Assembly: GCF_005844085.1 (NCBI RefSeq)
Contig: NZ_VCDI01000002.1
Span: 744,001-808,000, forward strand
Direction: 5' to 3'
DNA length: 64,000 bases
Source: Lichenicoccus roseus
GTDB taxonomy: Bacteria; Pseudomonadota; Alphaproteobacteria; Acetobacterales; Acetobacteraceae
In this document: positions 17,044 through 25,756 of the stretch, piece after piece
How positions within the stretch are numbered: the stretch's first letter is position 1
Layout of the letters: each line of letters opens with the position of its first letter
Translations under genes and position numbers: made by a program
Notes under the pieces: generated by a model
Told to the model about the DNA's origin: nothing
Databases searched by the model: none
What the model saw: only the letters and a program-made list of their open reading frames with translations

Positions 17044-17499
17044 ATGCGGATGGCTGCCCTCGCCACCGGTCTCGCAGTCTCCCTCTCGACCTTCGCCCTG
17101 CCCGCGCTAGCCGCGCGCGATCCCGGCGCCTCCGGACCGGTGGCCGGCCACGTCACCATCACCGCGAAGGCGGCCGATATCGGCGTCGGCTATACATGGG
17201 GAGACGGCGTGCTCCGCTTCCACGGCCGCGACTACCACTTCAGCGTCAAGGGCGTGGATGTGGCCGCCGTCGGATATTCCAGCGTGACCGGCCATGGCCG
17301 CGTCTATCACCTCCGTCATCTGCATGATTTCGACGGTACCTACGCGGCTGCCGACGGCGAGGCGACGCTCGGCAACGGCATCGGCGGTCGCGTGCTGAAG
17401 AACGGCAACGGCGTCGAGATCCGCATCGACGACATCAGCAAGGGCGCCCGTCTTTCCGGCGCCGCCCAGGGTATCGAACTGAAGCTGTCGCCCCAGTAA
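17044..17499 (+). CDS. Small exported protein of unknown function
   Basis: A 151-residue protein with a clear signal peptide (MRMAALATGLAVSLSTFALPALA, cleavage near residue 23). The mature part of about 128 residues is glycine-rich and beta-strand-like, with repeated short strands such as GVGYTWGDGVLRFHGRDYHF and VAAVGYSSVTGHGRVYHL. It has no cysteine and no recognisable catalytic motif. AAGGA 7 nt before the ATG supports the start. It resembles hypothetical secreted proteins of other Alphaproteobacteria, but I cannot name a family with confidence. Confidence 0.8.
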   Translation: MRMAALATGLAVSLSTFALPALAARDPGASGPVAGHVTITAKAADIGVGYTWGDGVLRFHGRDYHFSVKGVDVAAVGYSSVTGHGRVYHLRHLHDFDGTYAAADGEATLGNGIGGRVLKNGNGVEIRIDDISKGARLSGAAQGIELKLSPQ

Positions 17500-17508
17500 G
17501 CATGGCTG

Positions 17509-17534
17509 TGCGGATCGACTTCGGTCGGTCCGCA
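17509..17534. terminator. TTCG-tetraloop hairpin between convergent genes
   Basis: An 11 bp stem (17509-17519 with 17524-17534, one G-T wobble) closed by the stable TTCG tetraloop lies 9 bp after the stop codon of the exported protein. It is a probable transcription terminator for the plus-strand gene. Confidence 0.6.
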
Positions 17535-17555
17535 TGTTCCCAGCGACGAGCGATC

Positions 17556-17583
17556 GGGCGGCGGGCTGAAAGGCGCGCCGCCC
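17556..17583. terminator. Second hairpin, likely for the minus-strand glycan gene
   Basis: GGGCGGC (17556-17562) pairs with GCCGCCC (17577-17583) across a 14-base loop, 20 bp beyond the stop codon of the WecA-like gene on the minus strand. With the neighbouring TTCG hairpin it would insulate the two convergent genes. Confidence 0.45.
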
Positions 17584-17602
17584 GTTCTCGTTGCGGGCCA
17601 GG

Positions 17603-18616
17603 CTACCAACAGCCGATCGGTCGCAGGCGGGCGCGGCGGATTACCCAGCTGGTCCATCCGAGTTGCGGCAGCAGCACGCCGGCGAGGATGGCCGCGACAT
17701 CGGTCCCGGCCTGCAGCGCCAGCGCCAGCAGCGCTCCCCACAGCACGAAGCCCCAATGCACCAGCGTGACCTGCCAGGCCGGGATGCCGGTGCGAAACGC
17801 AACTTGATACAGATGGCCACGATGCGCCTGCAAAAGCCGCTCGCCGCCCACGAGGCGGCGACACAGGGTGAAGCCGACATCGTACAGGATGCCGGACAGC
17901 AGCAGCGGGCCGGCGAGGGCGGCGTCGAGTGCGCCATCGGTCATCGCTCCGGCGCGCCAGTGCAGCAGGGCAAGGGCTGCAACCGCCAGTCCGATCCCCT
18001 GGCTGCCGACGTCGCCGAGGAAGATCCGGGCGCCAGGGTAGTTGAACGGCAGGAAGCCGAGCAGGCCGGCGCTCAGCAGGCAGCCGGCAATGGTCGCAAG
18101 CGGGTCCGGCGTGTCGAGGCCGAGGAACAGGCTGGCCAGCGCCATGCTTCCCGCGGCCAGGCCGTTGAGGCCGTCGATGAAGTTGAGCGCGTTCGTCGCG
18201 AACATCAGCCAGCAGAAGCCGACCGCGAACCCGATCTCCGGGTGCGAGGGCAGCGGGGCGAGGACGGCGGCTAGGATCGCAGCGGCGACCGCCTGCGCCA
18301 TCAACTTCGCCATCGGCCTGTATTGCCGCACATCGTCAAGCCAGGAGACCAGGGCCAGCATTCCGACCGGCAGCAGCAGCGCCGCCATCCGGGATGGCGC
18401 GGGACCGGCGCCCAGCCAGCCAGCCACCGGCAGCAGCAGCAGCAGCGCCAGCACCGGGCCGACGCCGCCGCCCTTGGGTGTCGGTCTGGCATGCGAACTG
18501 CGATGGCCGGGCCGGTCGAGCACGCCGACCCCGATCATCAGCCGCACCGTCGCCGCCGAAAGCAGCAGGGCCGCGAGGCAGAGCGGGAGCAGCAGCGGGA
18601 AGACGGCCATCGGCAT
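17603..18616 (-). CDS. WecA/MraY-type polyprenyl-phosphate sugar-1-phosphate transferase
   Basis: This 337-residue integral membrane enzyme has about ten helices and would load the first sugar-1-phosphate from a UDP-sugar onto undecaprenyl phosphate. Family motifs are SSHARPTPKGGG (about residues 40-51), the Mg-binding LDDVRQYRP, NALNFIDGLNGLAAG, FLGDVGSQ, and HRGHLYQ in the last cytoplasmic loop. It is divergent from the dehydratase gene across 105 bp, suggesting a shared glycan pathway such as O-antigen or exopolysaccharide. The sugar specificity cannot be read from the sequence. Confidence 0.92.
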   Translation of the reverse strand: MPMAVFPLLLPLCLAALLLSAATVRLMIGVGVLDRPGHRSSHARPTPKGGGVGPVLALLLLLPVAGWLGAGPAPSRMAALLLPVGMLALVSWLDDVRQYRPMAKLMAQAVAAAILAAVLAPLPSHPEIGFAVGFCWLMFATNALNFIDGLNGLAAGSMALASLFLGLDTPDPLATIAGCLLSAGLLGFLPFNYPGARIFLGDVGSQGIGLAVAALALLHWRAGAMTDGALDAALAGPLLLSGILYDVGFTLCRRLVGGERLLQAHRGHLYQVAFRTGIPAWQVTLVHWGFVLWGALLALALQAGTDVAAILAGVLLPQLGWTSWVIRRARLRPIGCW

Positions 18617-18721
18617 CGTGCGCGGTCCGCCTCCCTGCTGGCGAGTTGCTCTTGGGCCGGGCGCCCTGGAGGACCCGGGGCGCTTCTAGGCCGGGACCGG
18701 CTGGGCTATACGGCGGCGGTG

Positions 18722-20764
18722 ATGGCCTCGCAACGCCCCGACGGAACCCAGGTGCCTCCGGATCCAGCGCGCACCCGCCGGTCGGCCCGCATGCGCGCGG
18801 CGAACCGGATCCTCGTCAACATGGCACTCGACGGCGCGTTCGCGGCGGCGGCGGCGCCGATCGCGCGCTACCTCGCGGATCCGAAGGGCGGCCTGATCCA
18901 TCCGCTCTGGTTCCTCGCCAGCGGCGCCATCACCCTGCTGGTCGGCGGCGCACCGTTCCGCATGCCGCAGCAGTACTGGCGCTTCTCCGGCATCGCCGAC
19001 CTGCTCGGCATCGCCGGTGGATCGGTGCTGAGCGCCGCCCTGTTCGCCCTGCTGTTCCACGTCACCGGCTACCCGCTGCCGAGCGTCACCTTCCCGGTGA
19101 TCCACGCCATGGTGCTCCTGCTCATGCTGGGTGGCCTGCGCATCGTCTACCGGCTGTCGCAATCCAAGCGGGTGCGGCTGTCGGCCGAGGAGGTGCAGCC
19201 GGTGCTGCTGGTCGGCGCCGACGAGCCGGCCGACCTGTTCCTGCGCGCCATCGGCCGTGACCGCTCCTCGTCCCTCCGCATCCTCGGCCTGCTGGCGCTC
19301 GGCACCCACCAGGCCGGCAGGCGCATACGCGGCCACGGCATCCTCGGCACCGTACGCGATGCCGGCGCGGTGCTGGACCGCCTGGCCGCCGCCGGCCGCG
19401 CGCCGCGCGCGCTGGTGGTGACCGAGCCGGATTTTCGCGGCGAGAACCTCGCGGCCCTGATCGAGGCGGCGGATGCGCGCGGCATCGCGGTACGCCGGGC
19501 GCCCAACCCGACCACGCTGGCCCCGGCGGCGCGGGTCGAGCTGCGGCCGGTGGCGATCGAGGAGCTGCTGAACCGGCCGCAGGTGCCGCTGGATCGCGAC
19601 GGCATGGCCGGGCTGGTGCGCGGCCGGCGCGTGCTGGTGACCGGCGCCGGCGGCAGCATCGGTTCCGAGCTCGCGCGCCAGGTCGCCTCGCTGGATCCCG
19701 AATTGCTGGTCCTGGTCGACCACGGCGAATTCGCGCTCTGGCAGATCGACCTCGAGCTCGGCGAGACGGTGCCGCACGTTCGGCGCGCCGCGGTGATCGC
19801 CGATACCCGCGACGCCGGGCGCATCGAACGCGTGTTCCAGGCGTACCGGCCGGAACTGGTCTTCCATGCGGCGGCGCTGAAGCATGTGCCGATGGTCGAG
19901 CTGAATCCGGGCGAGGGGCTGCTGACCAACATCGTCGGCACCAGGCAGGTCGCCGACGCCGCCGCGCGGGCGGGAGCCCGGGCGATGGTGCTGATCTCGA
20001 CCGACAAGGCGGTCAATCCCAGCAGCCTGATGGGCGCCTCCAAGCGTGCTGCCGAGATGTACTGCCAGGCGCTCGATATCCGGGCGCGGCAGAGCGAGCC
20101 CGAAGGTGACGCGCCTGGCCCGATGCGCTGCGTGACGGTCCGGTTCGGCAACGTGCTCGGCAGCAACGGCTCGGTGGTGCCGCTGTTCCGGCGCCAGCTC
20201 GAGCGTGGCGGTCCGCTGACGGTGACGCACCCGGACATGCAGCGCTACTTCATGACGGTGCCGGAGGCGGTCGGGCTGGTGCTGCAGGCCAGCGTGCTGG
20301 GCACGGCACGATCCGGGATCGCAGCCGGCCTGAGCGACAGCACTGCGTCCCGCCTGCGCGACGGCGGCATCTTCGTGCTCGACATGGGCCGGCTGGTGAA
20401 GATCGTCGATCTGGCGCGGCAGATGATCCGGCTTGCCGGGCTGCGGCCGGACGAGGACGTGGCGATCCGCTACACCGGCCTGCGTCCGGGCGAGAAGCTG
20501 GTCGAGGAGCTGTTCCACGGCCACGAGCCCCCGGTGCCGACCAGCCATCCCGGGCTGCTGATGGCCACGCCGCGCACCGCCGACCTGCTGGCGGTCGGCA
20601 ATGCCATCGATGCCATCGAGACGGCCTGCCGCGGCGGCGATCCCGCGGTCGCGATCCGCCTGCTGCACGCGCTGGTCCCGGAGTTCGCGCACAACCGGGA
20701 CGGTGCGCCGCCGGCGAGCCCGTACCCGCCGGTGCCGCTGATCCATGCCGAGAGGACCGCCTGA
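18722..20764 (+). CDS. CapD/WbpM-type membrane nucleotide-sugar 4,6-dehydratase
   Basis: This 680-residue protein has an N-terminal membrane region of about four helices (residues about 35-145), a degenerate nucleotide-binding domain, and a C-terminal extended SDR domain. The latter carries VTGAGGSIGSELARQ (NAD binding), the STDKAVNPSSLMGASKRAAE catalytic stretch and FGNVLGSNGSVVP. Relatives (WbpM, PglF) convert UDP-GlcNAc to its 4-keto-6-deoxy derivative. The DegT aminotransferase gene starts inside its stop codon (TGATG), consistent with the next step being 4-amination. Confidence 0.92.
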   Translation: MASQRPDGTQVPPDPARTRRSARMRAANRILVNMALDGAFAAAAAPIARYLADPKGGLIHPLWFLASGAITLLVGGAPFRMPQQYWRFSGIADLLGIAGGSVLSAALFALLFHVTGYPLPSVTFPVIHAMVLLLMLGGLRIVYRLSQSKRVRLSAEEVQPVLLVGADEPADLFLRAIGRDRSSSLRILGLLALGTHQAGRRIRGHGILGTVRDAGAVLDRLAAAGRAPRALVVTEPDFRGENLAALIEAADARGIAVRRAPNPTTLAPAARVELRPVAIEELLNRPQVPLDRDGMAGLVRGRRVLVTGAGGSIGSELARQVASLDPELLVLVDHGEFALWQIDLELGETVPHVRRAAVIADTRDAGRIERVFQAYRPELVFHAAALKHVPMVELNPGEGLLTNIVGTRQVADAAARAGARAMVLISTDKAVNPSSLMGASKRAAEMYCQALDIRARQSEPEGDAPGPMRCVTVRFGNVLGSNGSVVPLFRRQLERGGPLTVTHPDMQRYFMTVPEAVGLVLQASVLGTARSGIAAGLSDSTASRLRDGGIFVLDMGRLVKIVDLARQMIRLAGLRPDEDVAIRYTGLRPGEKLVEELFHGHEPPVPTSHPGLLMATPRTADLLAVGNAIDAIETACRGGDPAVAIRLLHALVPEFAHNRDGAPPASPYPPVPLIHAERTA

Positions 20765-21885
20765 TGACGCCGATCGCCTTCCTCGATCTCAAGGCGCAGC
20801 AGGCCCGCATCGGCACCGGCCTGCGCGCGCGCCTGGAGGCGGTGCTGGCGCATTGCCAGTTCGTGCTGGGTCCGGAGGTGGCGGCGCTCGAGCAGCGGCT
20901 GGCGGAGTATTGCGGGGCCGCCGAATGCGTCAGCGTCAGTTCCGGCACCGATGCCCTGCAGATCGCGATGATGGCCGAGCGCATCGGACCGGGAGATGCC
21001 GTGTTCCTGCCCGCCTTCACCTACACCGCGACCGCAGAGGTGCCGTTGCTGCTGGGGGCGACCCCGGTGTTCGTCGATGTCGATCCGCGGAGCTTCCAGA
21101 TCGACTGCGTATCGCTGCGCCACCGGATCGAGGCCGTGCGGCGCGCCGGGAGGTTGCGGCCGGCGGCCATCGTCGGGGTCGACCTGTTCGGGCAGCCGGC
21201 ACCCTGGGTGGAGCTGCGCGGTATCGCGCAGGCGGAGGCGATGTTCCTGCTCGACGATTGCGCGCAGAGCTTCGGCGCCAGCCTGGACGGCCGCAAGCTG
21301 GGCCGCGAGGCCGACGCCACCGCGATCAGCTTTTTCCCGTCCAAGCCGCTTGGCGGCTACGGCGATGGCGGCGCGCTGCTCACCGACGATCCGGCGCGCG
21401 CGAAGCTGTACCGGTCGTTGCGCACGCACGGCGAGGGCGAGACCCGTTACGAGGTGCTGCGCATCGGCATGAACGGGCGGCTGGATACGCTGCAGGCCGC
21501 GATACTGCTGGCCAAGCTCGATGTCTTCGACGAGGAGCTCGCCCGGCGCGAGGCGATCGCGCAGGCGTACGATGCAGGCCTGGCCGACAGGCTTGCCATT
21601 CCGGTGCGTGTCCGTGACAGCTCCAGTGCCTGGGCGGTGTATTCGGTGCTGCTGCCGGACGCGGCCGCGCGCACCGCCACCCAGGAGGCGCTGCGCGCGG
21701 CCGGCGTGCCGAGCGCCATCTACTATCCGCGCCCGCTGCACCACCAGCCGGCCTACCGCGACCAGCACGACGGCACGGCGCTGCCGGTGTCGGAGGATCT
21801 GGCCACCCGGATCCTCGCGCTGCCGATCCATCCGGACCTGACAGACGACGAGGTGGCCCGGGTGATCGCCGCCGTGCCGGGCTGA
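20764..21885 (+). CDS. DegT/DnrJ/EryC1-family sugar aminotransferase
   Basis: This 373-residue PLP enzyme transfers an amino group to a keto-sugar nucleotide. Visible motifs are SVSSGTDALQIA (phosphate binding, near residue 60), LDDCAQSFGA (Asp of the PLP pyridine contact, near 163), and FFPSKPLGGYGDGGA with the Schiff-base lysine (about 191-205). GMNGRLDTLQAA and the C-terminal YYPRPLHHQPAY are family-typical. Overlapping the dehydratase by one base, it probably acts on that enzyme's product to give a 4-amino-4,6-dideoxy sugar. Confidence 0.92.
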   Translation: MTPIAFLDLKAQQARIGTGLRARLEAVLAHCQFVLGPEVAALEQRLAEYCGAAECVSVSSGTDALQIAMMAERIGPGDAVFLPAFTYTATAEVPLLLGATPVFVDVDPRSFQIDCVSLRHRIEAVRRAGRLRPAAIVGVDLFGQPAPWVELRGIAQAEAMFLLDDCAQSFGASLDGRKLGREADATAISFFPSKPLGGYGDGGALLTDDPARAKLYRSLRTHGEGETRYEVLRIGMNGRLDTLQAAILLAKLDVFDEELARREAIAQAYDAGLADRLAIPVRVRDSSSAWAVYSVLLPDAAARTATQEALRAAGVPSAIYYPRPLHHQPAYRDQHDGTALPVSEDLATRILALPIHPDLTDDEVARVIAAVPG

Positions 21886-21919
21886 AGGCACCGCGCCAGA
21901 TGCGCACGCCGGAACCAAG

Positions 21920-21931
21920 GCAAGCGCTTGC
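21920..21931. promoter_or_regulatory. LacI-family operator upstream of the sugar ABC importer
   Basis: The perfect 12 bp palindrome GCAAGCGCTTGC, with the central CG typical of LacI/PurR/CcpA-type sites, is 86 bp before the start of the ABC transporter gene. The only LacI-family gene in the window is the last gene of that same operon, so it is the likely repressor. Confidence 0.7.
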
Positions 21932-22017
21932 GCAAAGGCGTCGATAAGCACAGGCTTCCCTCGGGATGATCCGCCGATGGTCTGTTCAAGGGCCGGGACG
22001 TGGATCCTGGAGGGAAC

Positions 22018-24666
22018 ATGTCGGCCATGACCGATCATGCCGCCGAAGCTGCGGCGAAAGCCCCGCAGAGCCGCGCCGCCCTCGAACTGGTCAACGTGCG
22101 CAAGGTGTTCGGCGGCGTGGTGGCGCTGGCGCATGCGAGCTTTGCGCTGCGACCCGGCGAGGTCGTCGCCCTGCTGGGCGAGAACGGCGCCGGCAAAAGC
22201 ACCTGCGTGAAGATGTTCGCCGGCGTGCATCGCCCCGACGAGGGCAGCGTGCGCCTCAACGGCGAGGACATCGTGCTGCGTTCGCCGCAGGACGCGCTGG
22301 CACGCGGCATCGCCATCATGCACCAGCATCCTGGATTGTTTCCCGATCTGTCGGTCGCGGAGAACATCGCCATCGGCCACATGCCGCGTTCGTCGCTGCA
22401 CCTGCTGGATCGATCCCGCATCGATAGCGAGGCGGTGCGGCTGCTGCGCACCGTCGGTCTCCACTGCCCGCCCGACCGGACGCTGGGCCTGCTGCGCTCG
22501 TCCGAGCAGCAACTGGTCGAGATCGCCCGTGCGCTCGCCGTCGATGCGCAGGTGCTGATCATGGACGAGCCGACCGCCTCGCTGTCGCGTGGCGAGGTGG
22601 AGAAGCTGTTCGCGGTGGTGGATGACCTCCGTCGTCGCGGCGTCGCGATGATGTTCGTGGGCCATCGCATGGAGGAGGTGTATCGCGTCGCCGACCGCGT
22701 GGTGGTCCTGCGCGACGGCCGCCAGGTTGGCGAGGCCGCGGCGCACGCGCTCACCCCCGCCGCCGCCGTGCGGCTGATGGTCGGGCGCGAGATGCAGGAC
22801 CTTTACCCGCCGCTCGATCCGCCGGCCGGTGCGGAGATCCTGCGTGTGGAGGGATTGTCGCGGCAGGGCGCCTTCTCGCATGTGTCGTTCAGCCTGCGCG
22901 GCGGCCAGGTGCTGGGCTTCGGCGGCCTGGTCGGCAGCGGTCGTACCGAGGTGGCGCGCGCGCTGTTCGGCATCGACCGGGCAAGCGTCGGGCGCATCGT
23001 CCTGGATGGCAACGAGGTGTCGTTCCGCAGCTCCGGCGAGGCGATGCGGGCCGGTATCGCCTATGTGTCCGAGGACCGGCTCGGCCAGAGCCTGGTGATG
23101 GATTTCTCCATCCTCGACAATGCCTCGCTGTCGGTGCTGCGCGAGGCGACGCGTGGCGGGATGGTCAATCGCGGCCGCGCACTGGCCCTGGTGGAGCGGC
23201 CGCTCGACCGCATGCGGCTGCGCTTCAGCAGCTACGACCAGGCGGTGAGCACGCTGTCGGGCGGCAACCAGCAGAAGGTGGTGCTGGCCAAGTGGCTGGC
23301 GACCAACCCGCGCGTGCTGATCCTGGACGAGCCGACCCAGGGTATCGACATCAACGCCAAGGGCGAGGTCCATGCCATCATCGCCGACCTGGCCCGGCAC
23401 GGCATGGCGATCATCCTGATCTCGTCGGACATGCCCGAGCTCCTCGGCATGTGCCACGACATCGCGGTGTTCCGCGAAGGCCACCTGAGCGCCATCATGC
23501 CGCGCGCGCAGGCGACCCAGGAGGCGGTACTGCTCGCCGCCACCGATGCCGGCCACGAGTCGCCGGCTGCGGTCGAGGCCGACATCGAGGCAACCGGTGC
23601 GATCGAGGCCGCCCGTGCCGATCCTCAGGTGCGGCCGCCGGCATCGAAGCGGCACTGGCTGCTGCGTCGCGAGCTCGGGCTGCTCGCCGCGGTGGCGGCT
23701 GTGGTGATCCCGGCCGCAATCATCAATCCGCGCCTGCTGTCGCTGGCCAATATCGATGCAGTGGCGATGGATCTCGCGCTGCTGATGATCGTCTCCGCCG
23801 GCATGATGCTGGTGATGATCACCCGCAACATCGACCTTTCGGTGGCGTCCACCATCGGCCTGTCGGCATACATCGCCGCAGACGTGCTCCGCCTGGCGCC
23901 TGGTCTTGGCGTCGTCGGCGGCGTGCTGGTCGCCTGCGCCGTGGGCACGCTGTGCGGCATCGGCAACGGGCTGGTGGTGGCGTTCGGCCGGGTGCCGTCC
24001 ATCGTGGTCACGCTCGGCACGCTGTCGCTGTATCGCGGCCTCAACTCCATGATCGCCGGCGGTCGCCAGATCAGCTCCGAGCAGGTGCCGCAATCCTGGC
24101 TGGACATGACCGGCGGCCATCTGTTCGGCGTGCCGGTGATCCTGTTGCTGGCGGCGGTGGTGATGACGCTGCTTGGCACCGGCCTGCGGCTCACCGAGCC
24201 GGGCCGCGAGCTGTTCGCGGTAGGCTCCAATCCTGACGGCGCGCGGCTGATCGGCATCCGGCGCGAGCGGCTGGTGCTGCTCGCCTTCGCCGCCTCCGGC
24301 ATGCTGGCCGGGCTGGATGGGGCGCTGTGGGCGTCGCGCTATGCGGTGGTCGATGCGCGCGTCGCCACCGGCTACGAACTGACCGTCGTGGCCGCGGTGG
24401 TGGTCGGCGGCACCGCCATACGCGGGGGCGTCGGGACCGTGACCGGGGTCGTGCTCGGCGCGCTGTTGCTGCTGGCGATCCAGAACGGACTGACCCTGGT
24501 GCGGGTCAATCCGCTCTGGTTGTCCGGGGTCTATGGCCTGGTCATCGTCATGGCGATCGCGCTCGACGCCTTCGTGTCGCGCCGCGCGACGAGGTCGCAG
24601 ACCGGACGCATCGCGCGCGGGCCAACATCCGGACCCAACACGGCCAGCGCGGGAGCGGCCTCGTGA
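22018..24666 (+). CDS. Sugar ABC transporter: tandem ATPase fused to permease
   Basis: An 882-residue fusion. Residues about 20-245 and 260-500 are two ATP-binding domains of the monosaccharide class: the first has LLGENGAGKST, MHQHPGLFPDLSV and LIMDEPTASLS; the second has degenerate Walker A but LSGGNQQKVVLAKW and LILDEPTQGID. Residues about 555-865 are a BPD_transp_2 permease domain with about nine helices (MITRNIDLSVAS, GRVPSIVVTLGT). The ATG at 22018, 4 nt after GGAGG, is preferred to the GTG at 22000. Sibling genes suggest a rhamnose-type or related sugar. Confidence 0.92.
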   Translation: MSAMTDHAAEAAAKAPQSRAALELVNVRKVFGGVVALAHASFALRPGEVVALLGENGAGKSTCVKMFAGVHRPDEGSVRLNGEDIVLRSPQDALARGIAIMHQHPGLFPDLSVAENIAIGHMPRSSLHLLDRSRIDSEAVRLLRTVGLHCPPDRTLGLLRSSEQQLVEIARALAVDAQVLIMDEPTASLSRGEVEKLFAVVDDLRRRGVAMMFVGHRMEEVYRVADRVVVLRDGRQVGEAAAHALTPAAAVRLMVGREMQDLYPPLDPPAGAEILRVEGLSRQGAFSHVSFSLRGGQVLGFGGLVGSGRTEVARALFGIDRASVGRIVLDGNEVSFRSSGEAMRAGIAYVSEDRLGQSLVMDFSILDNASLSVLREATRGGMVNRGRALALVERPLDRMRLRFSSYDQAVSTLSGGNQQKVVLAKWLATNPRVLILDEPTQGIDINAKGEVHAIIADLARHGMAIILISSDMPELLGMCHDIAVFREGHLSAIMPRAQATQEAVLLAATDAGHESPAAVEADIEATGAIEAARADPQVRPPASKRHWLLRRELGLLAAVAAVVIPAAIINPRLLSLANIDAVAMDLALLMIVSAGMMLVMITRNIDLSVASTIGLSAYIAADVLRLAPGLGVVGGVLVACAVGTLCGIGNGLVVAFGRVPSIVVTLGTLSLYRGLNSMIAGGRQISSEQVPQSWLDMTGGHLFGVPVILLLAAVVMTLLGTGLRLTEPGRELFAVGSNPDGARLIGIRRERLVLLAFAASGMLAGLDGALWASRYAVVDARVATGYELTVVAAVVVGGTAIRGGVGTVTGVVLGALLLLAIQNGLTLVRVNPLWLSGVYGLVIVMAIALDAFVSRRATRSQTGRIARGPTSGPNTASAGAAS

Positions 24667-25697
24667 ACGCCCCCGTATCGCGTCCGGCCGGCACACGCCC
24701 ACCGTCCGCGGGCCTGCGCCGGCTGGCGACCTGGGATAGCTGCCTCGGCGCGGTGACGGTGCTGGCGCTGGCGCTTGCCGCGATGCTGGTGCCGCGTTTC
24801 GCGACGGCCTTCAACCTGTCGCAGGCGATTGCGGTGGTGTCGGAAAAGGCCCTGATCGTGCTGCCGATGGCGCTGCTGATGATCGTGCGCGAGATCGACC
24901 TCTCGGTCGCCAGCATCCTGGCGCTGACCAGCTGCATCCTCGGCGCTCTGCTGCAGGCCGGCTGGCCGCTGGTGGCTGCGATCCCGGTGGTGCTGCTCGC
25001 CGGCGCCGCCTGCGGCGCGCTGAATGGCTGGCTGGTGACCCGCCTCGGCCTCGCGTCCCTGCTGGTGACGCTCGGCACCATGGGGCTGTTCCGCGGCCTC
25101 GGCTACGTGCTCCTCGGCGCGGACTCGGTCAACGAACTGCCCGATGCACTCACCAACTTCGGCATCGATCCGCTCATCACAAGCGTGCTGCCACAGACCA
25201 TCCTGCCGTTCCTGTTGCTGGCGCCGGTCTTTGCGGTGGTTCTGCACCTGACCGCGACCGGCCGGCGCATCTATGCCGTCGGCGGAAGCCCGGAGGTGGC
25301 GCGCTATTCCGGCATCGACAGCAATCGCCTCAAGCTCGGGCTGTTCGTGCTGTCGGGGGTGATCTGTGCCCTGGCCGGCATCGTGTTCACCGCGCGGCTG
25401 TCGAATGCACGGGCCAACAATGCCCAGGGCTTCGAGCTCGAGATCATCACCATGGCGCTGCTCGGCGGCATCAACGTGTTCGGCGGCCGCGGCGCGCTGT
25501 CCGGGGTGATCTGGGCGGTGATCCTGGTGGCGCTGCTGCGCGACGTGCTCGGCCTCGAGGGCGTCGGTGGCGACGCCCAGGGCATATCCATAGGGCTGCT
25601 GCTCATCCTGTCGCTGCTGCTCAGCGGCGTTGCACAGTCGCGGCTCAGAGCCACCCGGGACCGGCAGCGCAGTCCCGCGGTCCCGGCGCCGCCCTGA
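24663..25697 (+). CDS. Sugar ABC transporter permease (RhaP/RhaQ-like)
   Basis: This 344-residue membrane protein of the monosaccharide ABC permease family shows about nine helices and the motifs MIVREIDLSVASILAL, LGLASLLVTLGTMGLFRGLG and GGINVFGGRG. It starts with GTG at 24663 inside the stop of the ATPase-permease fusion (GTGA), so its heterodimer partner is probably the permease half of that fusion. Confidence 0.93.
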   Translation: MNAPVSRPAGTRPPSAGLRRLATWDSCLGAVTVLALALAAMLVPRFATAFNLSQAIAVVSEKALIVLPMALLMIVREIDLSVASILALTSCILGALLQAGWPLVAAIPVVLLAGAACGALNGWLVTRLGLASLLVTLGTMGLFRGLGYVLLGADSVNELPDALTNFGIDPLITSVLPQTILPFLLLAPVFAVVLHLTATGRRIYAVGGSPEVARYSGIDSNRLKLGLFVLSGVICALAGIVFTARLSNARANNAQGFELEIITMALLGGINVFGGRGALSGVIWAVILVALLRDVLGLEGVGGDAQGISIGLLLILSLLLSGVAQSRLRATRDRQRSPAVPAPP

Positions 25698-25756
25698 CCG
25701 GGGGCATCGCCTAACCCTGTAACCATGATCAACAAGGTCGAGGAAACCACCATCTC

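Noticed and set aside
25719-25739. GTAACC upstream of the sugar-binding protein as a third ECF promoter
   Set aside because: No CGTAA or similar box follows at 15-16 bp; the hexamer alone is not informative.
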